Shown here one piece after another: positions 18,830 to 28,472 of a DNA stretch of 58,768 nucleotides. Within the stretch, counting starts at the first letter, position 1, and every line of letters starts with the position of its first letter. The stretch spans positions 1 to 58,768 of the forward strand of contig JAAZZH010000006.1 of the NCBI GenBank assembly GCA_014239265.1. The letters run 5' to 3'. The notes beneath the pieces are model-generated. The model worked only from the letters and a program-made list of their open reading frames with translations. It had not been told where the DNA came from and did not search any database. This stretch comes from Actinomycetota bacterium. Lineage in GTDB: Bacteria > Actinomycetota > Acidimicrobiia > Actinomarinales > Actinomarinaceae. A program made the position numbers and the translations under genes.

Positions 18830-20538
18830 ATTTTTTTCAAATCCTCTTCATTTAGGATGATTACATCATTACTACCCCCAGCAGGAACCATAGGAAAAAC
18901 CATATCATCTGGATCAACAACACAGTCAACAAGTACCGGCTTATCATTAATTTCAAGCATTTTTTCAAATACATCTTTTACTTCGGACTTTTGTTCCATT
19001 CTTAGTCCGACAGCTCCCATAGCTTCAGCAAGTTTTACATAGTCAGGGGTGTGATGGGTAAGTTCAGAAGCTGAAAACCGACTTTTATAAAATATTTTTT
19101 GCCACTGTCTCACCATTCCATGATTTCCATTATTGAAAACAACTATTTTCAGAGGGATGTTTTCTGTAGAAGCTGTTATTAGTTCCTGACAAGTCATCTG
19201 AAAACAACCGTCTCCATCTAAAGAAAGAACCTGTCTATCAGGATAGGCTGCTTTTGCTCCTATAGCCGCTGGTAGGGAGTACCCCATGGTTCCTAATCCT
19301 CCAGAATTTAACCAAGTGTTTGGTTTTGTAAATTTCCAATGTAAAGATATCCACATTTGATGCTGACCAACCCCCGAAACTACAATTGAGTCATCCTCTG
19401 ACATTTTTTGAAGTTCTTCAAGTACATAGGGAACTTTTAATGGACCATCTTCATCTTGAGTGAAGGTGAGGGGATAGCTTTCTCTCATTTCATTAATTTC
19501 TTGAATCCAGTTGGAAGTTTCTAGTTTGGTATCTCCAAGCTTATCAATAAGACCTTTGATAACACTTTTTGCATCTCCAACTATAGGTACTTCCGCATCT
19601 CTTACTTTTCCAATTTCAGCAGGATCTATATCAGCATGAATAACTTTTGCATTTTGAGCAAAAAACTCTGGATTTGCTGTTACTCGATCATCAAACCTTA
19701 CACCTATTGCAATTAATAAATCTGAGTTCTGAATCGAAGTTGTGGCGGTATAGTTCCCATGCATACCTGGCATTCCTAAACATAGTTCATGACCATCAGG
19801 AAATGCACCTCTACCCATAAGAGTTGTAACCACTGGAATGTTGAACTTCTCAGCTAGATCAAATAACTCAATATTTGCCTTTGAGTGAATAATTCCTCCA
19901 CCGACATATAAAAGAGGTTTCTTGGAGTCTTTGATTAAGTTTACTGCCTGTTGAATCATTTTTGGATTTGCATCAAGAGTAGGTTTGTATCCTGGTAAAT
20001 CTATCAACTTTGGCTCAATCCATTTTGCTTTTTGGTTAAGAATATCTTTTGGTATATCTACTAGAACTGGTCCTGGTCTTCCGGTAGTAGCAATATGTTT
20101 TGCCTCAAGTAGTACTTGAGGAATCTCACTAGCGTCAGTAATCAGATAATTATGCTTTGTTGCTGCCATTGTGAGACCAACTGTGTATGCCTCTTGGAAA
20201 GCATCATTACCAATAGCTTCAGTAGCAACTTGACCTGTTATAGCTAGAAGAGGGGTTGAATCCATTAAAGCATTGTTTAATGAAGTGATCAAGTTAGTAG
20301 CACCAGGTCCAGAAGTAGCAATTACTACACCTAACTCACCAGTTGCCTGAGCGTAACCTTCAGCCATGTGACCCGATCCTTGTTCATGCCTAGCTAAAAT
20401 ATGTCTTATCGGGCTGTCGTAAAGTGGATCATACGCTGGAAGGATTGCACCACCGGGTACGCCAAAAATGGTAGAGACTTTTAAATGTTCCAAACCTCTA
20501 ATAACAAGCTCTGCGCCTGACAATAATTTATCTTCCAT
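18826..20538 (-). CDS. ilvB: Acetolactate synthase large subunit
   Basis: ThDP enzyme 'GVPGGAILPAYDPLYDSPIRHILARHEQGSGHMAEGYA'. ORF track starts at 20586, but that start lies in the attenuator hairpins; MEDKLLSGAELV (ATG 20536-20538) has an upstream AAGGA. Confidence 0.95.
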   Translation of the reverse strand: MEDKLLSGAELVIRGLEHLKVSTIFGVPGGAILPAYDPLYDSPIRHILARHEQGSGHMAEGYAQATGELGVVIATSGPGATNLITSLNNALMDSTPLLAITGQVATEAIGNDAFQEAYTVGLTMAATKHNYLITDASEIPQVLLEAKHIATTGRPGPVLVDIPKDILNQKAKWIEPKLIDLPGYKPTLDANPKMIQQAVNLIKDSKKPLLYVGGGIIHSKANIELFDLAEKFNIPVVTTLMGRGAFPDGHELCLGMPGMHGNYTATTSIQNSDLLIAIGVRFDDRVTANPEFFAQNAKVIHADIDPAEIGKVRDAEVPIVGDAKSVIKGLIDKLGDTKLETSNWIQEINEMRESYPLTFTQDEDGPLKVPYVLEELQKMSEDDSIVVSGVGQHQMWISLHWKFTKPNTWLNSGGLGTMGYSLPAAIGAKAAYPDRQVLSLDGDGCFQMTCQELITASTENIPLKIVVFNNGNHGMVRQWQKIFYKSRFSASELTHHTPDYVKLAEAMGAVGLRMEQKSEVKDVFEKMLEINDKPVLVDCVVDPDDMVFPMVPAGGSNDVIILNEEDLKKI

Positions 20539-20547
20539 AACATCCTT

Positions 20548-20576
20548 AAAAAAAAACCTCCCTTTTTTTTGGGAGG
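20548..20576 (-). terminator. Intrinsic terminator (attenuator) upstream of ilvB
   Basis: Minus strand CCTCCC-AAAAAAAA-GGGAGG-TTTTTTTTT. Confidence 0.88.
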
Positions 20577-20600
20577 CGCTCATCACAAAAAAGTGAGCGC
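20576..20600 (-). promoter_or_regulatory. Leader hairpin between leader peptide stop and terminator
   Basis: Minus strand GCGCTCA-CTTTTTTGTGA-TGAGCGC, first base shared with the leader stop codon. Confidence 0.75.
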
Positions 20601-20650
20601 TACATAAGCACTAGCACTAATAATGTAATTAAGACATATAGTTTTTTCAT
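20600..20650 (-). CDS. ilv operon leader peptide MKKLYVLITLLVLVLM*
   Basis: Short ORF, 16 aa, 10 of 16 residues Leu/Val/Ile, directly upstream of a hairpin and terminator and ilvB. Confidence 0.82.
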   Translation of the reverse strand: MKKLYVLITLLVLVLM

Positions 20651-20656
20651 TAAATC

Positions 20657-20668
20657 TAACTATAGTTA
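20657..20668. promoter_or_regulatory. Shared palindromic -10 candidate for ilv leader (-) and queG (+)
   Basis: AACTATAGTT palindrome gives TATAGT on both strands; on minus strand TATAGT-TAGATTTA-ATG (leader peptide). Confidence 0.45.
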
Positions 20669-21766
20669 ATGCTGATAAAAATGAAAGAAAAAAACCTATT
20701 TAATTATCTCGAAAGTCATAATATAGACGTTCCAGAAAATATAAATCTAGCTGTAATTTCGCTTCCTTCATTAATAGATAAATCAATTTTAATCCAAGAA
20801 GTAAAATCTAATAACAGACATGCAAACATGAAATTTACATTCTCAAATCCTAAGTATTCTGGACTTGGTGATAAATTTGAATGGGCAAAATCTTGTATAA
20901 TAATTTCATATAACTACTTTCCAGGATCATCAAACAATCACTCTTTTAGAGCTGGTCATGGGGCTATAGCTTTATTTGCTTTAGAAGATAATTACAAACC
21001 ACTAAATAAGTTTATAAATGAACTTACAAATCTATTTAACAATGAAGGGATTCAATCACAACAATTCATTGACAGTCCACAACACTACGACAGAATGTTT
21101 TTTAACTCATCAGGACTAGGATGGCAGGGAAAAAGTACAATGATGTTATCACCGGGAATAGGTCCATGGCAGTTAATCGGCAATCTTTACACTGAGGAAC
21201 AATTTAAAGATACTGAAAAAAAATCATTCTCATGTGGAACCTGTAATATGTGTCAAATCTCATGTCCAACGGGAGCATTAGATGAGGAATATAGACTCGA
21301 CTCTAATAAGTGTCTGTCATATTGGTTACAATCTCCAGATATCATTCCAGAAGATATGAGAATAAATATAGGTAATAGATTCTATGGCTGCGATGAATGC
21401 CTAACTTCATGCCCACCAGGTCAGACCAAGGAGCTTAATATCTCAAAAACGAATACAGTCGATTTAAAAAAAATCCTAACCATGTCAAATGAAGATTTGG
21501 TTGATAAATATTCATGGTTTTATATCCCAAAAAGAAATGGCGACTTTCTTAAAAGAAATGCATTAATAGCACTTGCAAATAATCCAGATGAAGATGCACT
21601 TAAAGTAATTTATACTCTCTTAAAATCTGATTCTGAAATTATTCGCTTTTATGCAATATGGGCTATCTGGAAAATATCTCAATTTAAAGATATTGAAAAT
21701 TATTATGATGTTGATCTTGAAACGAGCGACCTTGTAAAGAACGAATATCTAAGGCTTATAAAATGA
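20669..21766 (+). CDS. queG: Epoxyqueuosine reductase
   Basis: 'CGTCNMCQISCPTGAL', 'CDECLTSCPPGQTKE' two 4Fe-4S clusters, C-terminal HEAT-like repeat; real start may be ATG 20681. Confidence 0.92.
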   Translation: MLIKMKEKNLFNYLESHNIDVPENINLAVISLPSLIDKSILIQEVKSNNRHANMKFTFSNPKYSGLGDKFEWAKSCIIISYNYFPGSSNNHSFRAGHGAIALFALEDNYKPLNKFINELTNLFNNEGIQSQQFIDSPQHYDRMFFNSSGLGWQGKSTMMLSPGIGPWQLIGNLYTEEQFKDTEKKSFSCGTCNMCQISCPTGALDEEYRLDSNKCLSYWLQSPDIIPEDMRINIGNRFYGCDECLTSCPPGQTKELNISKTNTVDLKKILTMSNEDLVDKYSWFYIPKRNGDFLKRNALIALANNPDEDALKVIYTLLKSDSEIIRFYAIWAIWKISQFKDIENYYDVDLETSDLVKNEYLRLIK

Positions 21767-21797
21767 TTTTATACAACAGTTAAACTATTCTTAATTT

Positions 21798-23459
21798 ATG
21801 ACAAAATTTTCAGATGATGTAACACAAGGTCCGGGTCGATCTGCTGCAAGAGCCATGCTTAGAGCAGTGGGTTTAAGCGATGATGATTTTAATAAATTTC
21901 AAGTCGGGATAGTATCTGCTGGTAACGAGGTAACGCCATGCAATGTAACAGGTCCAGAGCTTTCTTTGAAAGCAAAAATTGGAGTCAATGGACCAGATTC
22001 TGCAGGTTTAATCTTTTCTACAATCGCAGTTTCTGACGGTATCTCAATGGGGCATGAAGGCATGAGGGCCTCACTCGTTTCTCGTGAGGTCATTACTGAT
22101 TCTGTGGAATTAGTAATGCACGCTGAAAGATTTGATGGCATGGTTACCATTGCAGGCTGTGATAAATCTCTTCCAGGGATGCTTATGGCTGCAGCAAGAA
22201 TAAACAGACCAGCTATATTCTTATATGGCGGGAGTAGCCTACCCGGTTCTTATAAAGGTAAAGATATCTCAATAGTTGATGTATTTGAGGGTATAGGAGC
22301 TATGGAAAAGGGTCTAATTTCTGAGGATGAACTATATGAGATAGAGTGTGCTGCTTGTCCAGGGCAAGGCTCATGCGCAGGAATGTTTACTGCCAACACA
22401 ATGGCCTCAGTTGGAGAAGCTATTGGAATGAGCTTACCAGGCACAGCCTCACTTCCAGCAGAAGACTCACGTTTACGGATTGAGGCTGAAAAAACTGGTA
22501 AACAATTAAATTATCTTCTAAAAAATGATATTAAACCTAGAGATATTATGACCATTGAAGCATTTAAAAATGCTGTAACAACTGTACTTGCTCTCGGGGG
22601 GAGCACCAATGCCGTATTACACTTAATGGCTATAGCCCATGAAGCAAAAGTAGATTTAACTTTAGACACCTTTGACCAACTTGGAAAAAGTGTTCCCCAC
22701 ATAGCTGACATGAAGCCTTTTGGTAAATATCACATGGTCGATTTAGATAACATTGGTGGAGTTCCTGTCGTCTCAAAAATACTTTTAGAAAATAATTTAA
22801 TTGATGGCGACTGCTTAACAGTAACTGGAAAAACTGTTGGTGAAAATCTTGAGAATGTTCAAATCCCTACAAACCAAGATGTCGTTTCATTTCCAAATAA
22901 TCCAATTTCAGAAGAGGGAGGGATTGCAATACTAAATGGCTCTTTGTCTCCTAATGGATCTGTTGTAAAAGTAGCAGGTATAGAAATTGATACATTTAAA
23001 GGTCCAGCCAATGTTTTTGAAAGCGAACAAGAAGCATTAGAAGCTTTATTTAAAAATCAGATTAAAAAAGGTGAAGTTGTTGTTATACGAAATGAGGGCC
23101 CTAAAGGTGGTCCGGGGATGAGAGAAATGTTACAGATTACCGCTGCAATAAAAGGTGCAGGTCTTGGGAAAGATGTGCTACTTATTACGGATGGTAGATT
23201 TTCAGGTGGAACCACAGGTTTGTGCATTGGCCATGTTGCTCCAGAAAGTGTTGATGAAGGGCCAATAGCTTTATGTCAAAATGGAGATGAGATAGAACTC
23301 AATCTTTCTAAAAGAGAATTGAATCTCAATGTAAATGAAGAGGAAAAACAATCTAGAGCTAAAAATTATAAACTCCCAGAACCAAGGTATACATCTGGAG
23401 TACTTCACAAGTATTCAAAGCTTGTAAAAGGAGCTGATAAAGGGGCAGTGACAGGATAG
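21798..23459 (+). CDS. ilvD: Dihydroxy-acid dehydratase
   Basis: '[26 protein letters not shown]', '[16 protein letters not shown]', '[20 protein letters not shown]'. Confidence 0.96.
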   Translation: MTKFSDDVTQGPGRSAARAMLRAVGLSDDDFNKFQVGIVSAGNEVTPCNVTGPELSLKAKIGVNGPDSAGLIFSTIAVSDGISMGHEGMRASLVSREVITDSVELVMHAERFDGMVTIAGCDKSLPGMLMAAARINRPAIFLYGGSSLPGSYKGKDISIVDVFEGIGAMEKGLISEDELYEIECAACPGQGSCAGMFTANTMASVGEAIGMSLPGTASLPAEDSRLRIEAEKTGKQLNYLLKNDIKPRDIMTIEAFKNAVTTVLALGGSTNAVLHLMAIAHEAKVDLTLDTFDQLGKSVPHIADMKPFGKYHMVDLDNIGGVPVVSKILLENNLIDGDCLTVTGKTVGENLENVQIPTNQDVVSFPNNPISEEGGIAILNGSLSPNGSVVKVAGIEIDTFKGPANVFESEQEALEALFKNQIKKGEVVVIRNEGPKGGPGMREMLQITAAIKGAGLGKDVLLITDGRFSGGTTGLCIGHVAPESVDEGPIALCQNGDEIELNLSKRELNLNVNEEEKQSRAKNYKLPEPRYTSGVLHKYSKLVKGADKGAVTG

Positions 23460-23463
23460 TTGA

Positions 23464-24234
23464 ATGTTTTTTATTTCTGACGTTCATCACGGGCTAGCTT
23501 CAATAAAGAATATTCCAGACACTAAAGAACCAGTTGTTATTCTTGGTGATTTAATTAATTGGATTGACTACAGAACTGGTCAAGGAATTGCAGAAGATGT
23601 ATTTGGAAAAGAAATTGTTATAAAATTAGTTCAATTAAGAAAAGATCATAACTTTAAAGATAGACGAAAACTCTGGTCTTCTATGTTTGAGGAAAACCCA
23701 GATTTGATACAGGAAAAATTAGAAATAGCAATCTATAGGCAGTATAAAGAAGTTTTTAATGCTCTTAAGAAGTTTGAAGTTTGGATAATTCCCGGAAATG
23801 TAGACTCCGTAGATATGATCAAAGAGACAATGACAAGTAATGTTAATTATGTGGACGGCAAAGTTCTTGAATATAAAAATCTAAAAATAGGTTTTGCAGG
23901 AGGTGGCGTTCCGACACCGATTAATGCACGAGGTGAAATTTCTGAGGAATCTTTTTCACTAAAACTAAATAAATTAGGCCATGTTGACATAATATGCACA
24001 CATGCCCCACCATTTGTGAGCGAGCTTATAACAGATGTTATAACAAACAAGGAGGAGCAAGGATGGAGCAGCTTAAAAGATTACATTTTAGAGAAAGAAC
24101 CTAGATTTTCTATTTTTGGAGACGTTCACCAACCTCAAGCGTCTAGGTGGAGACTAGGTCATACGGAGTGCATGAATGTTGGTTATTTTAGAGCCAATAG
24201 TAATTATTTAGAATTAACATCTTTGTTACAGTGA
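23464..24234 (+). CDS. Metallophosphoesterase family protein
   Basis: 'FFISDVHHG', 'VVILGDLIN', 'IPGNVDS', 'ICTHAPP', 'IFGDVHQP': calcineurin-like metallophosphoesterase motifs. Confidence 0.85.
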   Translation: MFFISDVHHGLASIKNIPDTKEPVVILGDLINWIDYRTGQGIAEDVFGKEIVIKLVQLRKDHNFKDRRKLWSSMFEENPDLIQEKLEIAIYRQYKEVFNALKKFEVWIIPGNVDSVDMIKETMTSNVNYVDGKVLEYKNLKIGFAGGGVPTPINARGEISEESFSLKLNKLGHVDIICTHAPPFVSELITDVITNKEEQGWSSLKDYILEKEPRFSIFGDVHQPQASRWRLGHTECMNVGYFRANSNYLELTSLLQ

Positions 24235-25142
24235 ATATTTTAGCATTTGATGTTGGCGGTACCTCTATTAAGTATGGAATAGTAAATGAATACTCAGAAG
24301 TCTTGTTAAAAGGGAGTATTACTACCCCTGGGGATGAAAGTAGCTTTTTAGAAACAGTCAATAAAATTATCTCTACAAATCAAAATAGTTTTGATAAAAT
24401 TTCAATCGCGATGCCAGGTTTTGTGAATAAACAAGATTCAAGTTACCTCTGGGGTGCAAATTTAAAATATGCTATAGATTTCACAAAAATAAATGGCTTT
24501 GATTTTTCAAAATTTTCTATTGATAACGATGGGAACGTTGCGGCATATAGTGAATATTTACTTCACTATTCAAATAAATTTTCTAATTTAATAATGCTTA
24601 CCTTCGGTACGGGGGTAGGTGGTGGAATAATTGCTGGAGGAAAACTAATTAGGGGTTCTGGGAGTGCAGGTGAAGTTGGCCATATGCTCACCTCAAAGGG
24701 TAACGAGGAATATTTATGTAACTGTGGAAAAACTGGGTGTTTCGAAGCTAGTACTTCTGCAGCCGCTTGGACAAACGAATGTAAAAGGTTGTCTAAAAAA
24801 TACCCAGAATCAGAACTAGCAATGAAGTTTTCTGAAGAAAAGCTTGGATCAATAATTTTTGATAGATCAATCAACTTAAACAGTGAAGAGTCAGCAACAA
24901 GAGATAAAATAATTGTAAATATTTCAAATGGTTTAGTTAGTCTTTTTGAGATATTCGATAATGAAGCTTTTATTCTCGGAGGTTCTATGGCTGGCAAGCC
25001 TTATGATTTAGTACTTCTAATTGATCAAGATATCAAAAATAGATTTAAGTTTCCATCACGGGTTTTTCCACAAATATTAGTCTCAACTCAAAAAGGAGAA
25101 GCAGGGATAGTTGGTGCTGCACTTATAGCTCGAAATGAATAA
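24231..25142 (+). CDS. ROK family sugar kinase (glucokinase-like)
   Basis: 'LAFDVGGTSIKYGIV', 'LTFGTGVGGGIIAGGKL', 'CNCGKTGCFEASTS' zinc motif. Confidence 0.9.
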   Translation: MNILAFDVGGTSIKYGIVNEYSEVLLKGSITTPGDESSFLETVNKIISTNQNSFDKISIAMPGFVNKQDSSYLWGANLKYAIDFTKINGFDFSKFSIDNDGNVAAYSEYLLHYSNKFSNLIMLTFGTGVGGGIIAGGKLIRGSGSAGEVGHMLTSKGNEEYLCNCGKTGCFEASTSAAAWTNECKRLSKKYPESELAMKFSEEKLGSIIFDRSINLNSEESATRDKIIVNISNGLVSLFEIFDNEAFILGGSMAGKPYDLVLLIDQDIKNRFKFPSRVFPQILVSTQKGEAGIVGAALIARNE

Positions 25143-25818
25143 AAATATTTCTGTACTTCTACCAGGAAGTTTTTTCGAGAAAGATTATCAGTACAAAATA
25201 AGTTATCTATCTAAAAATCAAGTTGACTGTGTTTACTTGTTTGATCATTCCGTAAACCCAGTGGACGAAAATAGGGCTGTATATGACATCAAAAAGGCAT
25301 TGTCATTACTCCAGGAAAGTCACGAAAATAATTTCAAGCTAGGTCTCTGTGTTCTTAATATCAATAGTAGGAAAAAAGATTTATTTTTTTCTAACTTTAT
25401 TAACCCAATTATGGAAATTAAAGATTTTAGACTTGGTCTAGGAACTGGAGACAATAAATATACAAACACAACTCCTAAATATGCATATGACTTAGATTCT
25501 ATAATCTCTGAGTTGATCAGTGAATATACTTTTTCCTTGGATGGAAGAAATTTATTTCTTGGAGGTACCTCACAGAAAAAAATAGAACTAGTATGCAAAT
25601 ACTCCATTGGAATTAACCAATGGCTTGGAAATTCTCAAGATTTAATCAACCTTTCGGAAGATCTTCCTAAAAATGCGCCTATATTTGGTAAATTTAGTCA
25701 ATGTATAAAACCTAGTGATGTTGGTACAAGTTTACCGGATAGTTTTGAAAAAATAATTGTATTAAAAGATACAAATACAAAGAAATTCTACTCTGAGGTA
25801 GATAAAATCTTCACATGA
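25135..25818 (+). CDS. Short, divergent luciferase-like monooxygenase family protein
   Basis: 227 aa; 'FRLGLGTGDNKY' and 'LFLGGTSQKKIELVCKYSIGINQWLG' resemble LLM motifs. Confidence 0.6.
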   Translation: MNKNISVLLPGSFFEKDYQYKISYLSKNQVDCVYLFDHSVNPVDENRAVYDIKKALSLLQESHENNFKLGLCVLNINSRKKDLFFSNFINPIMEIKDFRLGLGTGDNKYTNTTPKYAYDLDSIISELISEYTFSLDGRNLFLGGTSQKKIELVCKYSIGINQWLGNSQDLINLSEDLPKNAPIFGKFSQCIKPSDVGTSLPDSFEKIIVLKDTNTKKFYSEVDKIFT

Positions 25819-26990
25819 GCAATTTTTCAAATAAACTAGTAAATAATTTTCCGGAGTATCTTTTCAATGAAATTAATAAACAGAAACTAGAAGCGAGAAA
25901 AAATGGAAGAGATGTAATTGACCTAGGTTATGGTAACCCAGATATTCCCACCCATACAAGAGTTGTTGACAAGCTTATCGAATCGGCACAGAATAAAAAA
26001 AATCATAAATATTCAGTTTCAAAAGGAATACTAGGTTTAAGAACCGCAATGAAAGACAGGTACAAAAGAATCTATGATGTGGATTTGCACGAGGGTGAAA
26101 ATATCGTGAATACTATTGGCAGCAAAGAAGGTTTGACACATTTACTCATGTCTGTTCTTGATAAGGGTGACAATATTGTAGTTCCTGACCCAAGTTATCC
26201 GATACATCATTATGCCCCTCTAATTGCTGGAGGAAACCCCATAAAAATTAAATGCTTAAATCCTGAAGATTTTCTATCAGAGTTAGTAAATGTTCTGACC
26301 ACAATAGATGTAAAAGTAGTTTTAGTATCTTTTCCTCATAACCCTACAACAATTACAGTCAAACAAGATTTTTACGAGGAACTAGTTTTTCTTGCTCGAA
26401 AGCACAATTTTCTTATAGTAAATGATTTTGCATATTCGGATGTTTATTTTGACGGACCAAGACCTCCATCTCTTTTGCAGTCAGATAAAGAATTAACAAA
26501 CTCCGTTGAGTTGTACTCACTTACTAAGGGATATTCTATGGCTGGCTGGAGAGTAGGATTTGCTATAGGAAACAAGGAAGCTATACAGGCACTAACAAAA
26601 CTCAAGTCCTATATTGATTATGGAACATTTCAGCCAATTCAAATAGCTTCTACAGTTGCAATAAATGACTTAGATGAATATCCATTAGAAGTTTCAGACA
26701 TTTACAGAGAAAGAAGAATACTAGTTACTGAAAGTCTAGAATCTCTTGGATTCGATGTTTATCAATCTAACGCAACAATGTTTGTCTGGGCAAAAATTCC
26801 GCTAGCTTCAAAAAAGACATCTATGGATTTTTCATTAGCTGTTTTAGAAAAATCAAATGTTGCAATTTCTCCCGGTATTGGATTTGGAAGCGAAGGAGAG
26901 GGGCATATCAGAATTGCACTTGTAGAAAATAAACAAAGGATTAGACAAGCTATGAAAAACATGCAAATTTTTTTCGATGATAAAATATAA
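25815..26990 (+). CDS. PLP-dependent class I/II aminotransferase
   Basis: 'VIDLGYGNPDIPTH', 'NDFAYSDVYFDG', 'YSLTKGYSMAGWRVGFAIGN'. Confidence 0.9.
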   Translation: MSNFSNKLVNNFPEYLFNEINKQKLEARKNGRDVIDLGYGNPDIPTHTRVVDKLIESAQNKKNHKYSVSKGILGLRTAMKDRYKRIYDVDLHEGENIVNTIGSKEGLTHLLMSVLDKGDNIVVPDPSYPIHHYAPLIAGGNPIKIKCLNPEDFLSELVNVLTTIDVKVVLVSFPHNPTTITVKQDFYEELVFLARKHNFLIVNDFAYSDVYFDGPRPPSLLQSDKELTNSVELYSLTKGYSMAGWRVGFAIGNKEAIQALTKLKSYIDYGTFQPIQIASTVAINDLDEYPLEVSDIYRERRILVTESLESLGFDVYQSNATMFVWAKIPLASKKTSMDFSLAVLEKSNVAISPGIGFGSEGEGHIRIALVENKQRIRQAMKNMQIFFDDKI

Positions 26991-26992
26991 TC

Positions 26993-28018
26993 ATGATTGA
27001 TTTACGCTCTGACACCGTTACGAAGCCCTCTAAAGAAATGTTAGAAAAAGTATTAGAGGCTGAACTAGGTGATGATGAATATAAAGAGGATCCTACTGTA
27101 AACAGTCTTGAAGACTATTGCTCTGAACTAATGGGATTCGAAAGTGGTCTTTTTGTAACTTCAGGTTTAATGGGAAATCAAATCTCCTTATTAATTCACA
27201 GTAATCCAGGTGAAGAAGTGATAACTACAAAAGACTCACATATCAAAAATTATGAGCATGGTGCAGCGGCCTTCCTGTCTAGAACACAATTTAGAGACAT
27301 TGAGAGCACAAGTGGAGTTTATGACCTGGACAGCCTCTCAGAAACAATAAAGGAGTCTAAAGTTAACAAGCCGCTAATAAAAGTTTTGGCTTCAGAAAAT
27401 ACTCACCTTGCTTCAGGTGGAAGCATACTTCCTTTTGAACACATTAAAACTTTATCTGAAATCTCTAAATCTAATGGATTGAAATTTCATATGGACGGTG
27501 CAAGAATTTGGCATGCGATACTCACCGATCCTCAATCTATAGAATATGGAAAATATTGCGACAGTTTAACTTTTTGTTTTTCAAAGGGGCTGGGTGCGCC
27601 TATTGGCTCGATGCTTATGGGTGATAAAAATTTTATTAATGAAGCTAGGGAGTATAGAAAGAAACTTGGAGGGGGGATGAGGCAAGTAGGTATTATTGCT
27701 TCTGCGGCACGATATGCAATAGAGAATAGAGATCATCTTCTCGAAGACCACAAGAAAGCCTCTGATGTAAACAATTCAATTGAAAAAGATAATAGATCTT
27801 TCCATACTGCCAGCTATAAAGGGACTAATATGTTATTTTTTTCATTTGACACACCTGATAGTGCTGAAATATTCAGAAAAAAACTGGAAGAAAATAATAT
27901 AATTTCTGGATTTATTAAAAAAGATATTATTAGATTAGTTTTCCATAAAGATGTCAGTATTAATGAAGTAAATTCTATAGTTGAAGCTATTAACTATTCT
28001 TCTTCCATTGACATCTGA
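26993..28018 (+). CDS. Threonine aldolase family protein
   Basis: 'MIDLRSDTVTKPSKEM...GDDEYKEDPTVNSLE', 'FHMDGARIWHA', 'FCFSKGLGAPIGSMLMG'. Confidence 0.9.
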   Translation: MIDLRSDTVTKPSKEMLEKVLEAELGDDEYKEDPTVNSLEDYCSELMGFESGLFVTSGLMGNQISLLIHSNPGEEVITTKDSHIKNYEHGAAAFLSRTQFRDIESTSGVYDLDSLSETIKESKVNKPLIKVLASENTHLASGGSILPFEHIKTLSEISKSNGLKFHMDGARIWHAILTDPQSIEYGKYCDSLTFCFSKGLGAPIGSMLMGDKNFINEAREYRKKLGGGMRQVGIIASAARYAIENRDHLLEDHKKASDVNNSIEKDNRSFHTASYKGTNMLFFSFDTPDSAEIFRKKLEENNIISGFIKKDIIRLVFHKDVSINEVNSIVEAINYSSSIDI

Positions 28019-28224
28019 TTCCATTCAGTTATTGATTTTTCAGATAAATTAACTAAAACGAAAACTCCACCTAGTGCAACAGAATTTGAAATTAATACAT
28101 TTAATAAAATATCTGTTAAACAATCAGATGCACAAAAGGCATTACCTAAAACGTAGCCGATATAGCTAGCTAAAAAGGTTGTCAGAAGATAAACAATTAC
28201 TTTAGATCTGTTGCTAAATTTCAT
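27994..28224 (-). CDS. Small membrane protein, unknown function
   Basis: 76 aa, two hydrophobic segments, fills gap between neighbours. Confidence 0.5.
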   Translation of the reverse strand: MKFSNRSKVIVYLLTTFLASYIGYVLGNAFCASDCLTDILLNVLISNSVALGGVFVLVNLSEKSITEWNQMSMEEE

Positions 28225-28247
28225 AAGGATATTAAGTTTAGCTTAAT

Positions 28248-28472
28248 ATGGTTATTGTAAATCCTTGGATCACATTATTGAGCTTTGTTTATTTTATAGT
28301 TGCGGGTTTTGGTGCATTTATTTTTAGTAGGTTTGTAGTTGAAAACTACTTAGAAATATTTAGATCTAAGTTCTTTAAATTTCTTGAACCTGTGGTTGGA
28401 ATTTCTAGTTTCTCATTGTTTTTTGGTGGAGCGTTAACTTTGTTGTACTATCTTCTAACTATGTCTCAATAA
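28248..28472 (+). CDS. Small membrane protein, unknown function
   Basis: 74 aa, two hydrophobic segments; only good ORF in the gap. Confidence 0.5.
   Translation: MVIVNPWITLLSFVYFIVAGFGAFIFSRFVVENYLEIFRSKFFKFLEPVVGISSFSLFFGGALTLLYYLLTMSQ

Noticed and set aside
20539-20586. N-terminal extension of IlvB (MMSASQKKGRFFFKDV) in ORF track
   Set aside because: These codons translate the attenuator hairpins and T-run; MEDKLLSG at 20538 fits the family start and has an RBS.
24566-24997. 143-aa antisense ORF within ROK kinase
   Set aside because: Overlaps a well-supported gene on the opposite strand; Ser/Pro/Leu-rich shadow-ORF composition, no recognisable domain.
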